Shown one piece after another: positions 10,679 to 22,500 of a stretch of 64,000 nt of DNA (its first letter is position 1; each line of letters starts with the position of its first letter). The translations under genes were made by a program, and so were the position numbers. Source of the DNA: Pseudoalteromonas luteoviolacea S2607 (lineage in GTDB: Bacteria > Pseudomonadota > Gammaproteobacteria > Enterobacterales > Alteromonadaceae); the NCBI RefSeq assembly GCF_001625575.1, contig NZ_AUXV01000030.1:1-64000 (forward strand), in the 5' to 3' direction. A model generated the notes under the pieces. It was given only the letters and a program-made list of their open reading frames with translations, did no database searches and was not told the DNA's origin.

Positions 10679-11656
10679 TTATGACATGGCCACCAATATC
10701 TTTCTAGGCCCAGAAAATGGTGCTCGTCCATGCGCCATGAGTACATTATCAATCAATAACGCGTCTCCCTGCTGCCAAGGGAAATAAACGGTAAGCTGTT
10801 TAAACGCATTTCTAACGCTTGCTAAAGCGTCATCTGGTATTTCACTGCCGTCGCCGAAACAAGCATGTTGCGGTAATTCATCCAGTTTACCATTGCACAT
10901 CTCAACCATCGCTTCATAATAGTCCCGAGGGTGATTAGATGCATGAAATTGATCCGCCTGATTAAACCAAACTTTTTCTTGGCTAATGGGGTGCACTGCC
11001 ACACCTAACCCTTGTTGCAAGGTTCTCAATCCACCATCTTTTTTCCACACAAAATCGATATTAGACTGTTTACAAAATTCACTCACCTGATCTTTATCTT
11101 GGGTCTCAAATGTGTCTTGCCATGACGGCCCGAAAATACCACTGCCATCGTGCATATTTCTGATGTAGGTGACTTTACGCTGTTCAAACTTATCGATGAC
11201 TTCCGGATCTAAAAGTTGCAACACTTTCCTGCCATCTGCAATTAAAGTATTACCATCTTTTTCTGGAGCGGTCACACAACAAAAAAATAGGTGTGCAGGC
11301 CACTGATCGCTATACGAAAACTCATTGTGCAAGGAAATGAAATGCTCAGCAGGGTATTCAGTCGATGTATAAATCCCCTGCAATAATTTCGTTCTAGGAG
11401 AATTACCTCCTGTATAATCCAGCAAGTTAGACGTTTTGAACTGTGTTAAAAATTCATCAAAACCTTCCACTGAATTTACACCAAAGTTACGGAACAAGAT
11501 AGCCCCGTGAGTCAATAATTTTTCGTTTATTAACGCTTTATTCGCATCTTTCCATTCTTGTAATTCGGATAACCTAAAATCGCTGGATGGGCCATTGGCC
11601 TCAATGATAAATGGCGAACCTGCCTGCTCGTTGAATACTTTTGTTTCTATGGTCAT
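10679..11656 (-). CDS. TauD/SyrP-type Fe(II)/2-oxoglutarate dioxygenase
   Basis: A 325-residue TauD/TfdA-superfamily oxygenase. The 2-His-1-carboxylate iron site is visible: H110 and E112 in LHNEFSY, and the distal H309 in MAHGRAPFSGPR, with R318 placed to bind 2-oxoglutarate. This H-x-E variant and the AHGR...GPR ending are typical of the SyrP-like hydroxylases in NRPS clusters, which oxidise a carrier-bound amino acid at the beta carbon (SyrP acts on Asp). It lies between two NRPS genes of the same strand and flavin monooxygenase context, so peptide tailoring is the obvious role. The substrate residue is not known; the unassigned fourth residue of the large NRPS is one candidate. Family confidence is high and substrate confidence low. 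Confidence 0.9.
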   Translation of the reverse strand: MTIETKVFNEQAGSPFIIEANGPSSDFRLSELQEWKDANKALINEKLLTHGAILFRNFGVNSVEGFDEFLTQFKTSNLLDYTGGNSPRTKLLQGIYTSTEYPAEHFISLHNEFSYSDQWPAHLFFCCVTAPEKDGNTLIADGRKVLQLLDPEVIDKFEQRKVTYIRNMHDGSGIFGPSWQDTFETQDKDQVSEFCKQSNIDFVWKKDGGLRTLQQGLGVAVHPISQEKVWFNQADQFHASNHPRDYYEAMVEMCNGKLDELPQHACFGDGSEIPDDALASVRNAFKQLTVYFPWQQGDALLIDNVLMAHGRAPFSGPRKILVAMS

Positions 11657-11726
11657 TTAATCATGCTCTGAATAATGGAGAGCCGAACGGCTCATCCAGG
11701 ATTGCTAACTAGCGACTTGTCAGTCG

Positions 11727-13358
11727 TTATTTTTCTGTTTCCATTGAGTAAGCCATGTCTTGATCCATAGCCATATTGTTACTCATCGCCTCTTTAAAGA
11801 TGTTTAGTGCCACATTAGAAACAGCTTCTTCATCCATAAGTGCTTCTTTAAAGATAGTTTCAGTCACTTCGCGGAAACAATCTCTTTCGTAGTCGTTTTC
11901 TAAATCTTCTAATATATGACGCTCATACGCCATTTTACCTTTGCTGTAGAAACGAATGATTGGGTGTAAGTACTCAACCTGATCTGCCTTTTCAGGAGAC
12001 GGGTCGCGCTCAATGTTGAATGGGTCCGTGATCTTACTGAAATCACCATATTCTAAAGAAATCGTGCAGTAAGACTCTTGGGACGACAGTTCACTGTCTG
12101 CCATATATTCAAACGGCACATCTTTCAGGTAAGTAAGTTCTTCCGACTTATCAAGCAGCAAGACATCTCCGATAAAGCCGGGCTGTAAGAACATAGCTGA
12201 TGAATAAGTAAGTTGCTTCAACACATGATCTGCAATGGCTTTAGGGTCTCTTGCTAGCTTTTCTGAAGGCCACGCCACATCATGGTTTTTCTTGTTAAGT
12301 ACATTGGCTAACGCTTGAATGTTGTATCTGAAACCATGAATGAAACCCGACATGGTCTTTTTAAAGTCGCGTTGGTGCATCAGTACACCGGCAAAATACA
12401 TGTTAGAAACGTTTGTAGACTCCCAAGAACTGGTCATCTTAGGAAACTTACCTTCGTGGCTCAGTGCTGGCGTACAGCTCTCATCGAAAATAGAGTTATC
12501 GAATTTAAAGCCTGTCGCCATAATTACGTGGTCAAATGGAATTGAACGTAATTCGTCTTTCGCATGCGTGTAGTGGATATTAGCCATGATTTTGCCATCT
12601 TCAGTGCGCTCCAAAGAAACGATGTCTGCATCCAGAACAATATTTTGCGACTTCAATTGGTAGGTATCAAGGAAGTTGTTATTCACCGCACGTACATTCC
12701 CAACATAGTGTGTATTCCACGCGAGCTTAATTGGATTAGGACTACATAGCGCGACGACCGCGGTTGTTTCTATCAAATTTTCAGCTGTTTCGAACGCCGA
12801 GTTCCCTTTACCAAGAATAAGCACACGTTTATTCTTGTACTTCATTGGATCTGTCGAGTGCTCGCTGTACATCTCTGCCAACTCAGATCCAGGGAAATTA
12901 GGTACTTTCTCTTTCGAGAAACCTGTCGCAACAATGAGGTTTTTCGCTTGAACAAGCTCTCCATCCACGCTTTTTACAGTAAATTCGCCCGCTTGCTTGC
13001 TAATATTCTCAACATTGAAACCAAACTTAATTTTTAAGTCATGCGCAGCTGTAAAGTCTTCTAAATATTCTGTCAATTTATCTGCTGAAGAGAAGTATTC
13101 TTGGCTATATTCTGGGAAAAACACTTTGTCATTAAGTAAAGAGTTCCAATCCCAGCGTAAGTTCATTTCTCTATCTTCAAAACCGGTATGTACTTTATTG
13201 ATGGAGATAAGCGTTCTGTGACGAGGGTAATGACGGAAGAACTCCCCGACGTTTTCAGCAGCTTCGACGATAGTGTAACTTTTTTGTTGTTTTTCTAAAT
13301 AGTACGCTAACTGCAAACCTGCTGGGCCCGCCCCTACAATTACATAATCTAGTTTCAT
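11727..13358 (-). CDS. FAD/NAD(P)-dependent monooxygenase (class B flavin monooxygenase/FOXRED2-like)
   Basis: 543 residues from ATG 13358, chosen because AAGG sits just before it; an ATG 12 bases upstream lacks a ribosome site. GAGPAG at residues 9-14 is the FAD-binding Rossmann motif, and GKGNSAFE around 183-190 is the NADPH-binding one. An ATGF motif near 144 fits flavin-dependent monooxygenases and pyridine-nucleotide oxidoreductases. Beyond the second Rossmann domain is a C-terminal part of ~200 residues, acidic and Met-rich at the end, that I do not recognise. In an NRPS operon it most likely oxidises an amino acid precursor or the peptide at N, S or C. It does not resemble the ornithine N-hydroxylase PvdA closely enough to be named so. 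The gap to the upstream NRPS is 145 bases and to the downstream dioxygenase 70. Confidence 0.85.
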   Translation of the reverse strand: MKLDYVIVGAGPAGLQLAYYLEKQQKSYTIVEAAENVGEFFRHYPRHRTLISINKVHTGFEDREMNLRWDWNSLLNDKVFFPEYSQEYFSSADKLTEYLEDFTAAHDLKIKFGFNVENISKQAGEFTVKSVDGELVQAKNLIVATGFSKEKVPNFPGSELAEMYSEHSTDPMKYKNKRVLILGKGNSAFETAENLIETTAVVALCSPNPIKLAWNTHYVGNVRAVNNNFLDTYQLKSQNIVLDADIVSLERTEDGKIMANIHYTHAKDELRSIPFDHVIMATGFKFDNSIFDESCTPALSHEGKFPKMTSSWESTNVSNMYFAGVLMHQRDFKKTMSGFIHGFRYNIQALANVLNKKNHDVAWPSEKLARDPKAIADHVLKQLTYSSAMFLQPGFIGDVLLLDKSEELTYLKDVPFEYMADSELSSQESYCTISLEYGDFSKITDPFNIERDPSPEKADQVEYLHPIIRFYSKGKMAYERHILEDLENDYERDCFREVTETIFKEALMDEEAVSNVALNIFKEAMSNNMAMDQDMAYSMETEK

Positions 13359-13503
13359 AATTACCTTCATTCTTTTTTTAAGTTAGTATTGCTTCGCAAG
13401 GCAGAGCCCATCAAACCGATTTTAGGTTTAGTTAATGGTTCTTCTGAGTACTGCCTTGAAGACGATTTTTTAAGTTATTAAGACTTACTGTCGGTTTCTC
13501 AAT

Positions 13504-16500
13504 TTAAATAGCACCCTCCACAAAGTCTTCTTCGGCAACTCCTTGCTCTAGGAAATCAGCCTGCTGTTCTAACGTTGTATTTTCCATAATGTAATCTGCC
13601 GTACCACTGATGGTTTTCAGATTGAAAAGCGCTTGCAGTGGCAACTGAACCTGTAACTGCTTTTTCACCTTAGAAACAAGTAACACTGCTAATAAGGAAT
13701 GGCCACCTAGACTGAAAAAGTCATCGTTAATGCCAATGGTGTCAGGTTCAATTTGTAATATTCCAGCCCAAATGGAGATCAACTTCTCATCTAGTTTATT
13801 ACGTGGCGCGACATAGACCTGCCCGGAAGCCAAGTTAATGTTCATATTCGCTAGCGACTGCCTATCCACTTTACCATTTGCCAGTAAAGGGACACTGTCA
13901 AGAGCAACAAATGCCATCGGCACCATGTACTCAGGAAGCGTCTGTAATAAATGGGCTTTAAGCTCTTCACTGTCCAGTGTGCTCTGAGGCGCATTCGGTA
14001 CATAAAAAGCAATCAGCTGTTTATTGACCAATCCATCTTCATTTTCTTGGCTCTGGACCACCACCACCGAATTGGCGACGGCTTCATGCTGACCAAGTAC
14101 AGACTCAATTTCGTCAACCTCTATTCGGAAACCGCGGATCTTAACTTGTGTGTCAATACGCCCTAAATACTCAATGTCGCCATTATCCAACCAGCGAGCT
14201 AAGTCGCCAGTTTTGTACATACGACCCTGCTCAGCAAATGGATCAACAACAAACTTTTCCTGTGTTAACTCTGGGCGATTCAGATACCCACGCGCAACAC
14301 CATCGCCTGCTATATGTAACTCACCAGGTACACCAATAGGTGCAGGGCTCCCCTCACTGTCGAGAATATACACTCTCGTATTATGGAGCGGCTTACCCAG
14401 TGCAATACTCGTTGTATTGTGGGTATTCTCCGCAGTTAAAACATCTGACGATATTTTTGAAATCGTCGTTTCAGTCGGCCCGTAATTATTAAATACTGCG
14501 CAATCTGGATTCAATGAATTAACCAGATCAACCATTGGTTTAGTTAATGCCTCGCCTGCGAAAATAAGTACTTTCTCTACTTTTAAAATCTGAGTGTCTG
14601 ACACTTTAAACATTTCAAAGTGAGATGGCGTTATCTTCATACAGTCTATCGGATGATTCTGCATATAGCTATGCAGTTCAATAGGATTATTAACATAATC
14701 ATCCGCAAACAACGTTAATGTTTTGCTGAACAACATAGGTACATATAGCGCAATGTTACCAAGATCCGATGCAAAAGTAGATACCGCACCAAACGTATCA
14801 CAACGCTGTAAGTCCATACTTTCAACCACAGAATAGCAGTAATCCACCACCATACCATGTTCTATCATGACACCTTTGGGCTGTCCCGTAGAACCGGAAG
14901 TATAAATCACGTATGCGAGGTTATCAGGTTTTACCTGTTCATCCAAACACTGCGTTGTACTGTGCGCGATGATTTCAGCAGGTAGTCCACCGTGTTCGTC
15001 TAAAACGATCACCTGAACATCTGCACCAACCAATGACTGTACTTTATCTTTAAACTGTTGCTGAGTGATGACAACTTGAGTTTCGCTGTCCTCAAGCATA
15101 TACGTTAGTCGCTCAGTCGGGTAACTAGGATCCATCGGTACATATGCACCGCCAGCTTGTAAGATACCCAATAACCCAACCATAGTAGCAAGTGATCTTT
15201 CAACACACAATCCCACTAAACTGTCAGGTTTGACACCTTGCAATTGTAAATAACCAGCCAGAGCCAAACTTTGAGCGTGAAGTTCGCTAAAGGTCAGTGC
15301 TTTAGTGCCACTTTCAGACACTTCGGTAACCGCAACCTTACCCGGATTCATCGCGGCCTGCTCAGCAAATAACTGATGAATACATTTGTCTTTTGGATAA
15401 TCCAAAGGATTGCTGTTGTTTTCAATCAGTAGCGCTTGCTGCTCTGCGTCACTGACATAGCGTAGCTGCGCTATGTCAGCATCCGGTTCAGATACGATGG
15501 CACGGCACAAAGCCGTAAAGTGCTCGACTAAACGCGCTATAGTTTGCTGTTTGAACAAGGCTGCCTTGTATACAATCATACCATCCAGACCATCGGCGGT
15601 CTCGGTGAAATGAACAATCAAATCAAAGCGACTGAAATTTAATTCCAACGGGAAGTCTTGAATGTCATTGTCAGACAATTCCATGGCCACATTGTGTAGT
15701 ACAAACATCACTTGGAACAGTGGGCTAATACCAATGGTTCTGTCCGGCTGCACCAAATCTACAATTTTCTCAAATGGCGTATCTTGATGCGCATAAGCTT
15801 CAAGGCACGTTGTCTTTACTTGCGCCAGTAAAGCGGCGAAAGATGCATCACCCGCCACCTGATCTCGGTACACCAATGTGTTGGCAAACATACCAATTAA
15901 GCCTTCCGTTTCTTCATGCTGACGATTCGCAATTGAGCCACCGAAACAAATATCTTCCTGACCGGTATAGCGGTATAGCAAAGCTTTGAAGGCAGCTTGG
16001 AGCGTCATATAAAGTGTCGTACTATGGGCTTCTGTCAGTTGATTTAATGCCTTCGTCAATTGCGCATCAATATGGAAAGTTTCCGTTGCCCCATCAAAAT
16101 TAGGCGCTTTCGGTCTTGGATAATCCGTAGCCAGATTAAGGCGCTCAGGTACTCCAGACAGCTTTTCACGCCAATAGTCCAACTGCTTGTCTAGCAATCC
16201 ATTCTCTTCCATATACTGTCTTTGCCAAACACTGTAGTCTAGGTATTGGACAGGTAACGTCGGCAGCTCAGGCTTTTGACCTTGCTCAAGTGCTGCCATA
16301 ATTTGACGGAACTCCTTGATGATCACACTCATTGACCAGCCATCACTGATAATGTGATGCATATTCATGACGAGTATATGCTCGACGTCACTCAGCTTAA
16401 TGAGCCCACCTCTTATAAGCGGGCCTTTGCCCAGATCGAACGGTGTTGATGCCTCTTGTTGACAAAGTTTTTGAGCCTCTTGTAAACGCATATCCCGATC

Positions 16501-19500
16501 GGCAATGTGACTTAAGTCGATGCTGGCCAGCGTAAGGTTGAACTGCGCTAAAATCACCTGCTGCACCTTACCATCCACACTCGGGTACAATGTCCGCAAG
16601 TTTTCATGACGCGCAATAATGATATTTAGCGCTTGCTCAACTTGTTGCACATCGAGTGTTTGAGCAGCATCACTTTTAATCGTGACCGCACCTGGGATGT
16701 TGTAACCGGCACTATCTGGGTCTAACTGATCAATAAACCAGAGGCGTTCCTGCACATAACTCAGCGGTAACGTGCCGTTCAAAGTCTCCCTATCTATCGC
16801 GGTGATCTGTGGAACGGCACTCTTTTCTGAAGCCAATATTATGGCGCCAAGCCCAGCAATAGTTTCCTGCTCAAACAAAGTTTTCAAAGGTAACTCTATT
16901 GCAAACTGACTGCGGATTTTAGAGATCACTTGCGTTGCTAATAGCGAGTGCCCGCCCAACTCAAAGAAACTGTCATCGACACCAATTTTTTCTACTTCTA
17001 TGTCGAGCACTTCACCCCAAATGGCCACTAAGGCCGTTTCAGTCTCATTGCGAGGTGCCTGATAACTTTGCTCAGACGTCAAGTTCAAGTCCATAGACTC
17101 TAACGCCTGGCGGTTCACTTTGCCATTTGCGGTCAACGGAATTTCAGATAGGCTGATGTACGCTGCAGGCACCATATATTCAGGTAAGTCCAGCCTTAGA
17201 GAGGACTTGAGCGCCTGTGTATCTAACTCAACGAGCTGCTCGGCTGTGGTCGATTTGGCCAAGTAGAACGCCACCAAATACTTACTACCTTCATCGCCTC
17301 GCGCTACAACCACGCTTTCTTTAATCTCAGGGTGATAGTTCAAGCGAGTCTCAATCTCTCCTGGCTCAATCCGGTAACCGCGCAATTTAACCTGTTGATC
17401 CGCTCGGGCAATGTAGCTCAATTGCTGAGACAAGCCGTCATCGCTAGAGACCCACCTAACAAGATCACCGGTTCGATACATACGCGCACCACGATTGTCG
17501 TTGAACGGGTCATCCACAAAGCGCGTCGCTGTTAATTCAGGTTGATTTAAATAGCCTCTGGCGACCCCTTCACCACCGATGTATAACTCCCCAGCCACGC
17601 CCATCGGCACAGGTGTCTTGTCTTTATCCAATACATACAAGTGTGTATTTGCTATCGCATTGCCCAGTGAAACACGCTCCTCGATTTTACAAGTCGCAGA
17701 CCAGACCGCAGTTTCTGTCGGGCCATACATGTTCCAAAGCTCAATGTTTTGGCATGCGAGTAATGCGTCTTTGAGCGCACAACTAAGTGACTCTCCGCCG
17801 CACAGCGCTTTAAATTTCTGCTTAGGATCCCAGCCATTATTTAAGAGCATTTTCCACGTCGCCGGCGTTGCCTGCATCGTTGTAATATTATGCTCACCAA
17901 TCAATGTGGCGAGCTGCTCTGGATCGCCGACATCATCTGACGAAGCAATGACGACTTGAGCGCCTGTAATTAACGGTAAATAACACTCCAACACATGAAT
18001 ATCAAAAGATAGCGATGTAACGGCCAGTAACTTATCCTGCTTAGTTAAGCCGGGTTTAACCTGCATGGACGTCAGGAAGTTAGTCGCATTGCGATGCGTC
18101 AACATGACACCTTTTGGCTTCCCTGTCGATCCTGACGTGTAAATCACATAGGCAAGGTTGTTGGCCGATAGCCCTAACTCTTGGGTCGCAATATTAGCGG
18201 TGTCTAATGTCGATAACTGTGCAGCAAAGGCCTCATCATCAATACAGAAGACTTGATCAATGGCAGAGGTTTGTTGCTGAGCCAATTCAGCCGAGAATAA
18301 ACCACCTGAAAATAAGTCCACTGTCAGTTTCTCAGCCACACTCTTTTGTGTAATAACCCAACGTACACCAGAGTCGGCCACCATATGTGCCAATCTCGCT
18401 CTGGGGTAGGCAGGATCAAGCGGCAGATAGGCACCGCCAGCTTTCATCACGGCCAATACACTCACCAACATTTCTGGTGAACGGTCAACACATACACCCA
18501 CCACAGAATCAGGTGTGACCCCCTGCTTGACAAGATGGCGAGCAAGTTGGTTAGCACGTTGATTTAGCGCACTATAAGTCAAGCACACATTTTCGAATAT
18601 TAATGCAGTTGCCTCTGGCTGAGCGGCTACTTGAGCTTCAAATAACTCATGAATACACTGATTGTGAGGGAATTCGCTGGCGACTTTAGAGCTTTTAACT
18701 AATCGCAATGTGTCTTGGTAAGACACGGTCTCAGTCAGATCTTGCAACGTCTGACACTGCGCGCCAGAGATGGTCGATAAGATCTCGCCAAAATACGTCA
18801 ACAATCTGTTTATGGCCGCATCACCATAGCGCTCAGCGCGGTAAGCTAACTCAAAGGACAATTGACTTTGCTGTCCATTATTTTCCGGTAGTACCGTCAG
18901 TGTTAAACCATAGTTAGTTTGTTCATCGTTCTGAATATCAGCAACTTGTAGCTGTGAGTCAGCGATGACTTTTTCAATTTCCTGATCAACAGGGTAGTTT
19001 TCAAATACCACCAACGTATCAAATAGGTTTCTTTGTCTTTCCGAAAGTTTACTCAATGGGCTCAGAGTCTGAATTTCAGAGAGCGGTAAGAAGCCATGTT
19101 CAGCTCGTTCTACGCTGTTCTGATTCAACGCCCTTAACCACTCCCCAATAGACGCATTGCGGTCAATGTTGACCAACACTGGTAAACTATTAATAAATAG
19201 CCCCACCATCTGCTCAACACCCACAATTTCGGCGGGGCGCCCCGAGATCGTTTCACCAAATATGACTTGGTCTTCACCACTATAACGGTGCAGTAAATAC
19301 GCCCAAGCTGCCTGTACCACGGTATTCATCGTTACTTGATGTTGCTTAGCAACACGTTGCAGTTCGGTGTAAGCTTGCGGTGCAAGCGTAATCGTTTGCT
19401 TTCTTGCCCCGCAGTTCTGAGGCTCGGCTTGCTCTTCAATGTCAACATGCGTAGCACCAACAGCGCTACTCAAAGTATTTTTCCACCAGTCCCGAGCGTG

Positions 19501-22500
19501 CGCATGGTTCTGTTGCGCCAGCCAAGAAATATAGCTGCCATATGGCTGTACCGTTGGTAATGATGGCGACAGCAGCTTACCGTCATTGTCCTCTGAAGCT
19601 GTCATTTGCTCACACGCCTCAACATATAACGCCATGACTTCTTTGAACACCAGTGGCAGTGACCAACCATCGGTTAACGCATGGTGATTTGACCACACCA
19701 AGCACTGTTTCGATTCAGACAGTTTTACTAGTTTGATGCGCATCATGGGCGCGTGTGTGACATCAAACCCTTGCGCTTTATCCTGCTTCACCAAAGCATC
19801 GAGCTGTGCCGTTTGCTCAGCATTATCTAGCAATGACAGGTCTAATTCTTCAAAAGGTAATTCAGCCTCTGACAACACCAATTGGTGCGTAAAGTCTTCC
19901 GTAAATACCGTGCGATAAACATCATGACGCGCGATAGTGCTGCTCAAAGCCCGTTTCAGAGCACCAATATTCAACAGCCCTGTTAGCGTGACTGACAATT
20001 GTGAAACGTATGCGGACGCATCCAAACTGCTATGAAATAACATCCCTTGCTGCATCCCGGTGGTCGCATACACTTTAGTAAGCAATGGGTAAGCCGCTTG
20101 CCACGTCGCAATTTTTTCTCGCAACTGCGGTGCCAAATCAGATTGTAACAATAGATCTGCATCGGCGATGTCACTATTCGCATCATGACTGGTTTGCGTA
20201 TTAACCTCTGCTGCCAGCTTTTCTATCGTCTGGCTTTCAAATAACTGTCGGGTCGTTAATCCAAAGCCTGCTTGGGTTGCACGGTTAACAGCCTGAATTG
20301 CCAAAATAGAGTCACCACCTAGCGCAAAGAAATTATCTGTGATGCCCACTTGTTCAATTTTAAGTAGCGCTTGCCAAATTTCACACAGTTTATTTTCTGC
20401 TTCAGTGGTCGGCGCAACATATTTTTGTGTGACCAGTTGAGCAGACACATCAATATCTAACAGCGCTTTGCGGTCCACTTTACCATTAGATGTCAAGGGC
20501 AGCTGATCTAACCTAACAAATGCCGACGGTACCATATAATCTGGCAACGACTGCTTCAGATACTCTCTCAATGATACAATCACTTGCTCTGCACTCTGTG
20601 TAGGGTGCGCCTGTTCACTGCCAGATAAAGTGAAAAATGCCACTAACTTTTTAGGGGTGTCTCGGTCAATAATTGCCACTTCATTGAGCTGTTCGTGTTG
20701 TAATAATACCGACTCGATTTCGCTTAACTCAACACGGAAACCACGGATCTTCACCTGTTGGTCAATACGCCCTAGGAACTCTAATTCACCGCATGAATGC
20801 TCAGTTTGTGTGCCGGGGATCCAGCGCACCAAATCACCGGTGCGATAGAGGCGATCACGACCTGACGCACCATCAACAAATGGGTTGGTAATAAACTTCT
20901 CGGCAGTCAACTCTGGTTGATTTATATAGCCCCTTCCGAGTCCTGCACCAGCGATAAACAATTCGCCAGCAACGCCCACTGGACAAGGCGCGAAATGCTT
21001 GTCTAAAACATAATACTGAACATTAGGAATGGCTTGTCCAATCGACATCACCGTATCATTGATATGGCACTGCTTAAAGCTACTTGAAATACTGGTTTCA
21101 GTAGGGCCATATACATTGAAAAACTGCGCATGCGCGCCCCACTTATCCACCAGTTCTTGACTGTACTTTTCGCCACCTGCTTCAACCGTTTTAATACTTG
21201 GCATCACTGTTGGGTCTAACAATGCGAGCACAGAAGGCGGTACATGTAAGTGCGTTACTTGGGACTTATTCACAACGTCTGTGAGGGTATCTAAGTCCAG
21301 TAAATCATCTGCACTTATCAGCCTCAGCGTACCACCTGATGTCAATGCCCCTATCCAATCCTCGGCCCCGGCGTCAAATGCAAACGAGTAATATTGCAAG
21401 ATGCAAGTATCCTTATCGTACCCAAAGCGCGATTGCATATCTTGGGCAAGATTAACTATTCCAGTGTGTTCGATAAGCACGCCTTTTGGCTTACCTGTCG
21501 ATCCAGATGTATAGATAACATACGCTAAATTCTCAGCGGTCAAGGGGGTTCCACTGGGGTGCAATGCTTTGTCGATATTTTCTTCAGAATAATCGCCTAG
21601 TAACGCTTCACGCATCTCCTCGTCTAATGGCAAAACTTGTTGGTCGTCTAAAGGGAGCTCTGAGAGCAACTCACTTTCGGTTAGTAAGATCTCAACCTTG
21701 GAGTCTTCTAGAATGTATTCAATGCGATCTTGTGGGTAACTTGGGTCGATTGGCACATAAGCACCTCCCGCTTTTAGAATACCGAGCTGCCCAATCATCA
21801 TCTCTAATGAACGTTCGACACAGATCCCCACTAACGTGTCTGGCTTCACGCCCTGTTCAAGCAGATAGTGCGCAACTTGGTTTGCCGCCGCATTCAACTC
21901 TGCATAGGTCAACGTTTGTTCAACTGCACTGCGTCCCGTGCTGAAGGAGACAGCGATATCATTCGGTGAACGCGCAGCTTGCACTTCAATGAGCTCATGA
22001 ATACAAGTATTCTCGGCACTCTGCTCACCTAAATTATGCTCGCTACCAAGCATAACCTGCGACTCTTGTGCAGTTAAAATAGGCAACTGTCCAATGGTTG
22101 CTTGCGGTGTTGCAACAATTCCTTTGAGCAACACTTCGAAATGCTGCCCTAACTGTTCTATCGTGGCAGTGTCAAACAATGATGTGGCATACTCCCACAC
22201 AAACAACATGCCCTGCTCTTCAGTTTCTTCTATTTCAAAAATATCTAAGCTCAAATCTAGCTTTGACACCGCTTGTTCTTGTTCAATCGAGTTAATTGCC
22301 AGTTCTGGCAACTCAAATTTACCTACCTCATTGTTTTGTAATGCGAGTTTAACTTGCACCAATGGTGAGTAACTTAAACTACGGTCTAACTGTAATTCAT
22401 CAACCAGACGTTCAAAGGGCAGTTGTTGATGCTCATAGGCGCCCAGTAGGTAATCTTTGCTGCGCTGTAATAATGTATCAAACGTTGGGTTATCTGATAG

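Noticed and set aside
13371..13503. Small gene or terminator between the large NRPS and the monooxygenase
   Set aside because: Only a long-loop CAAGGCAG/CTGCCTTG repeat without a T-run and no open frame.
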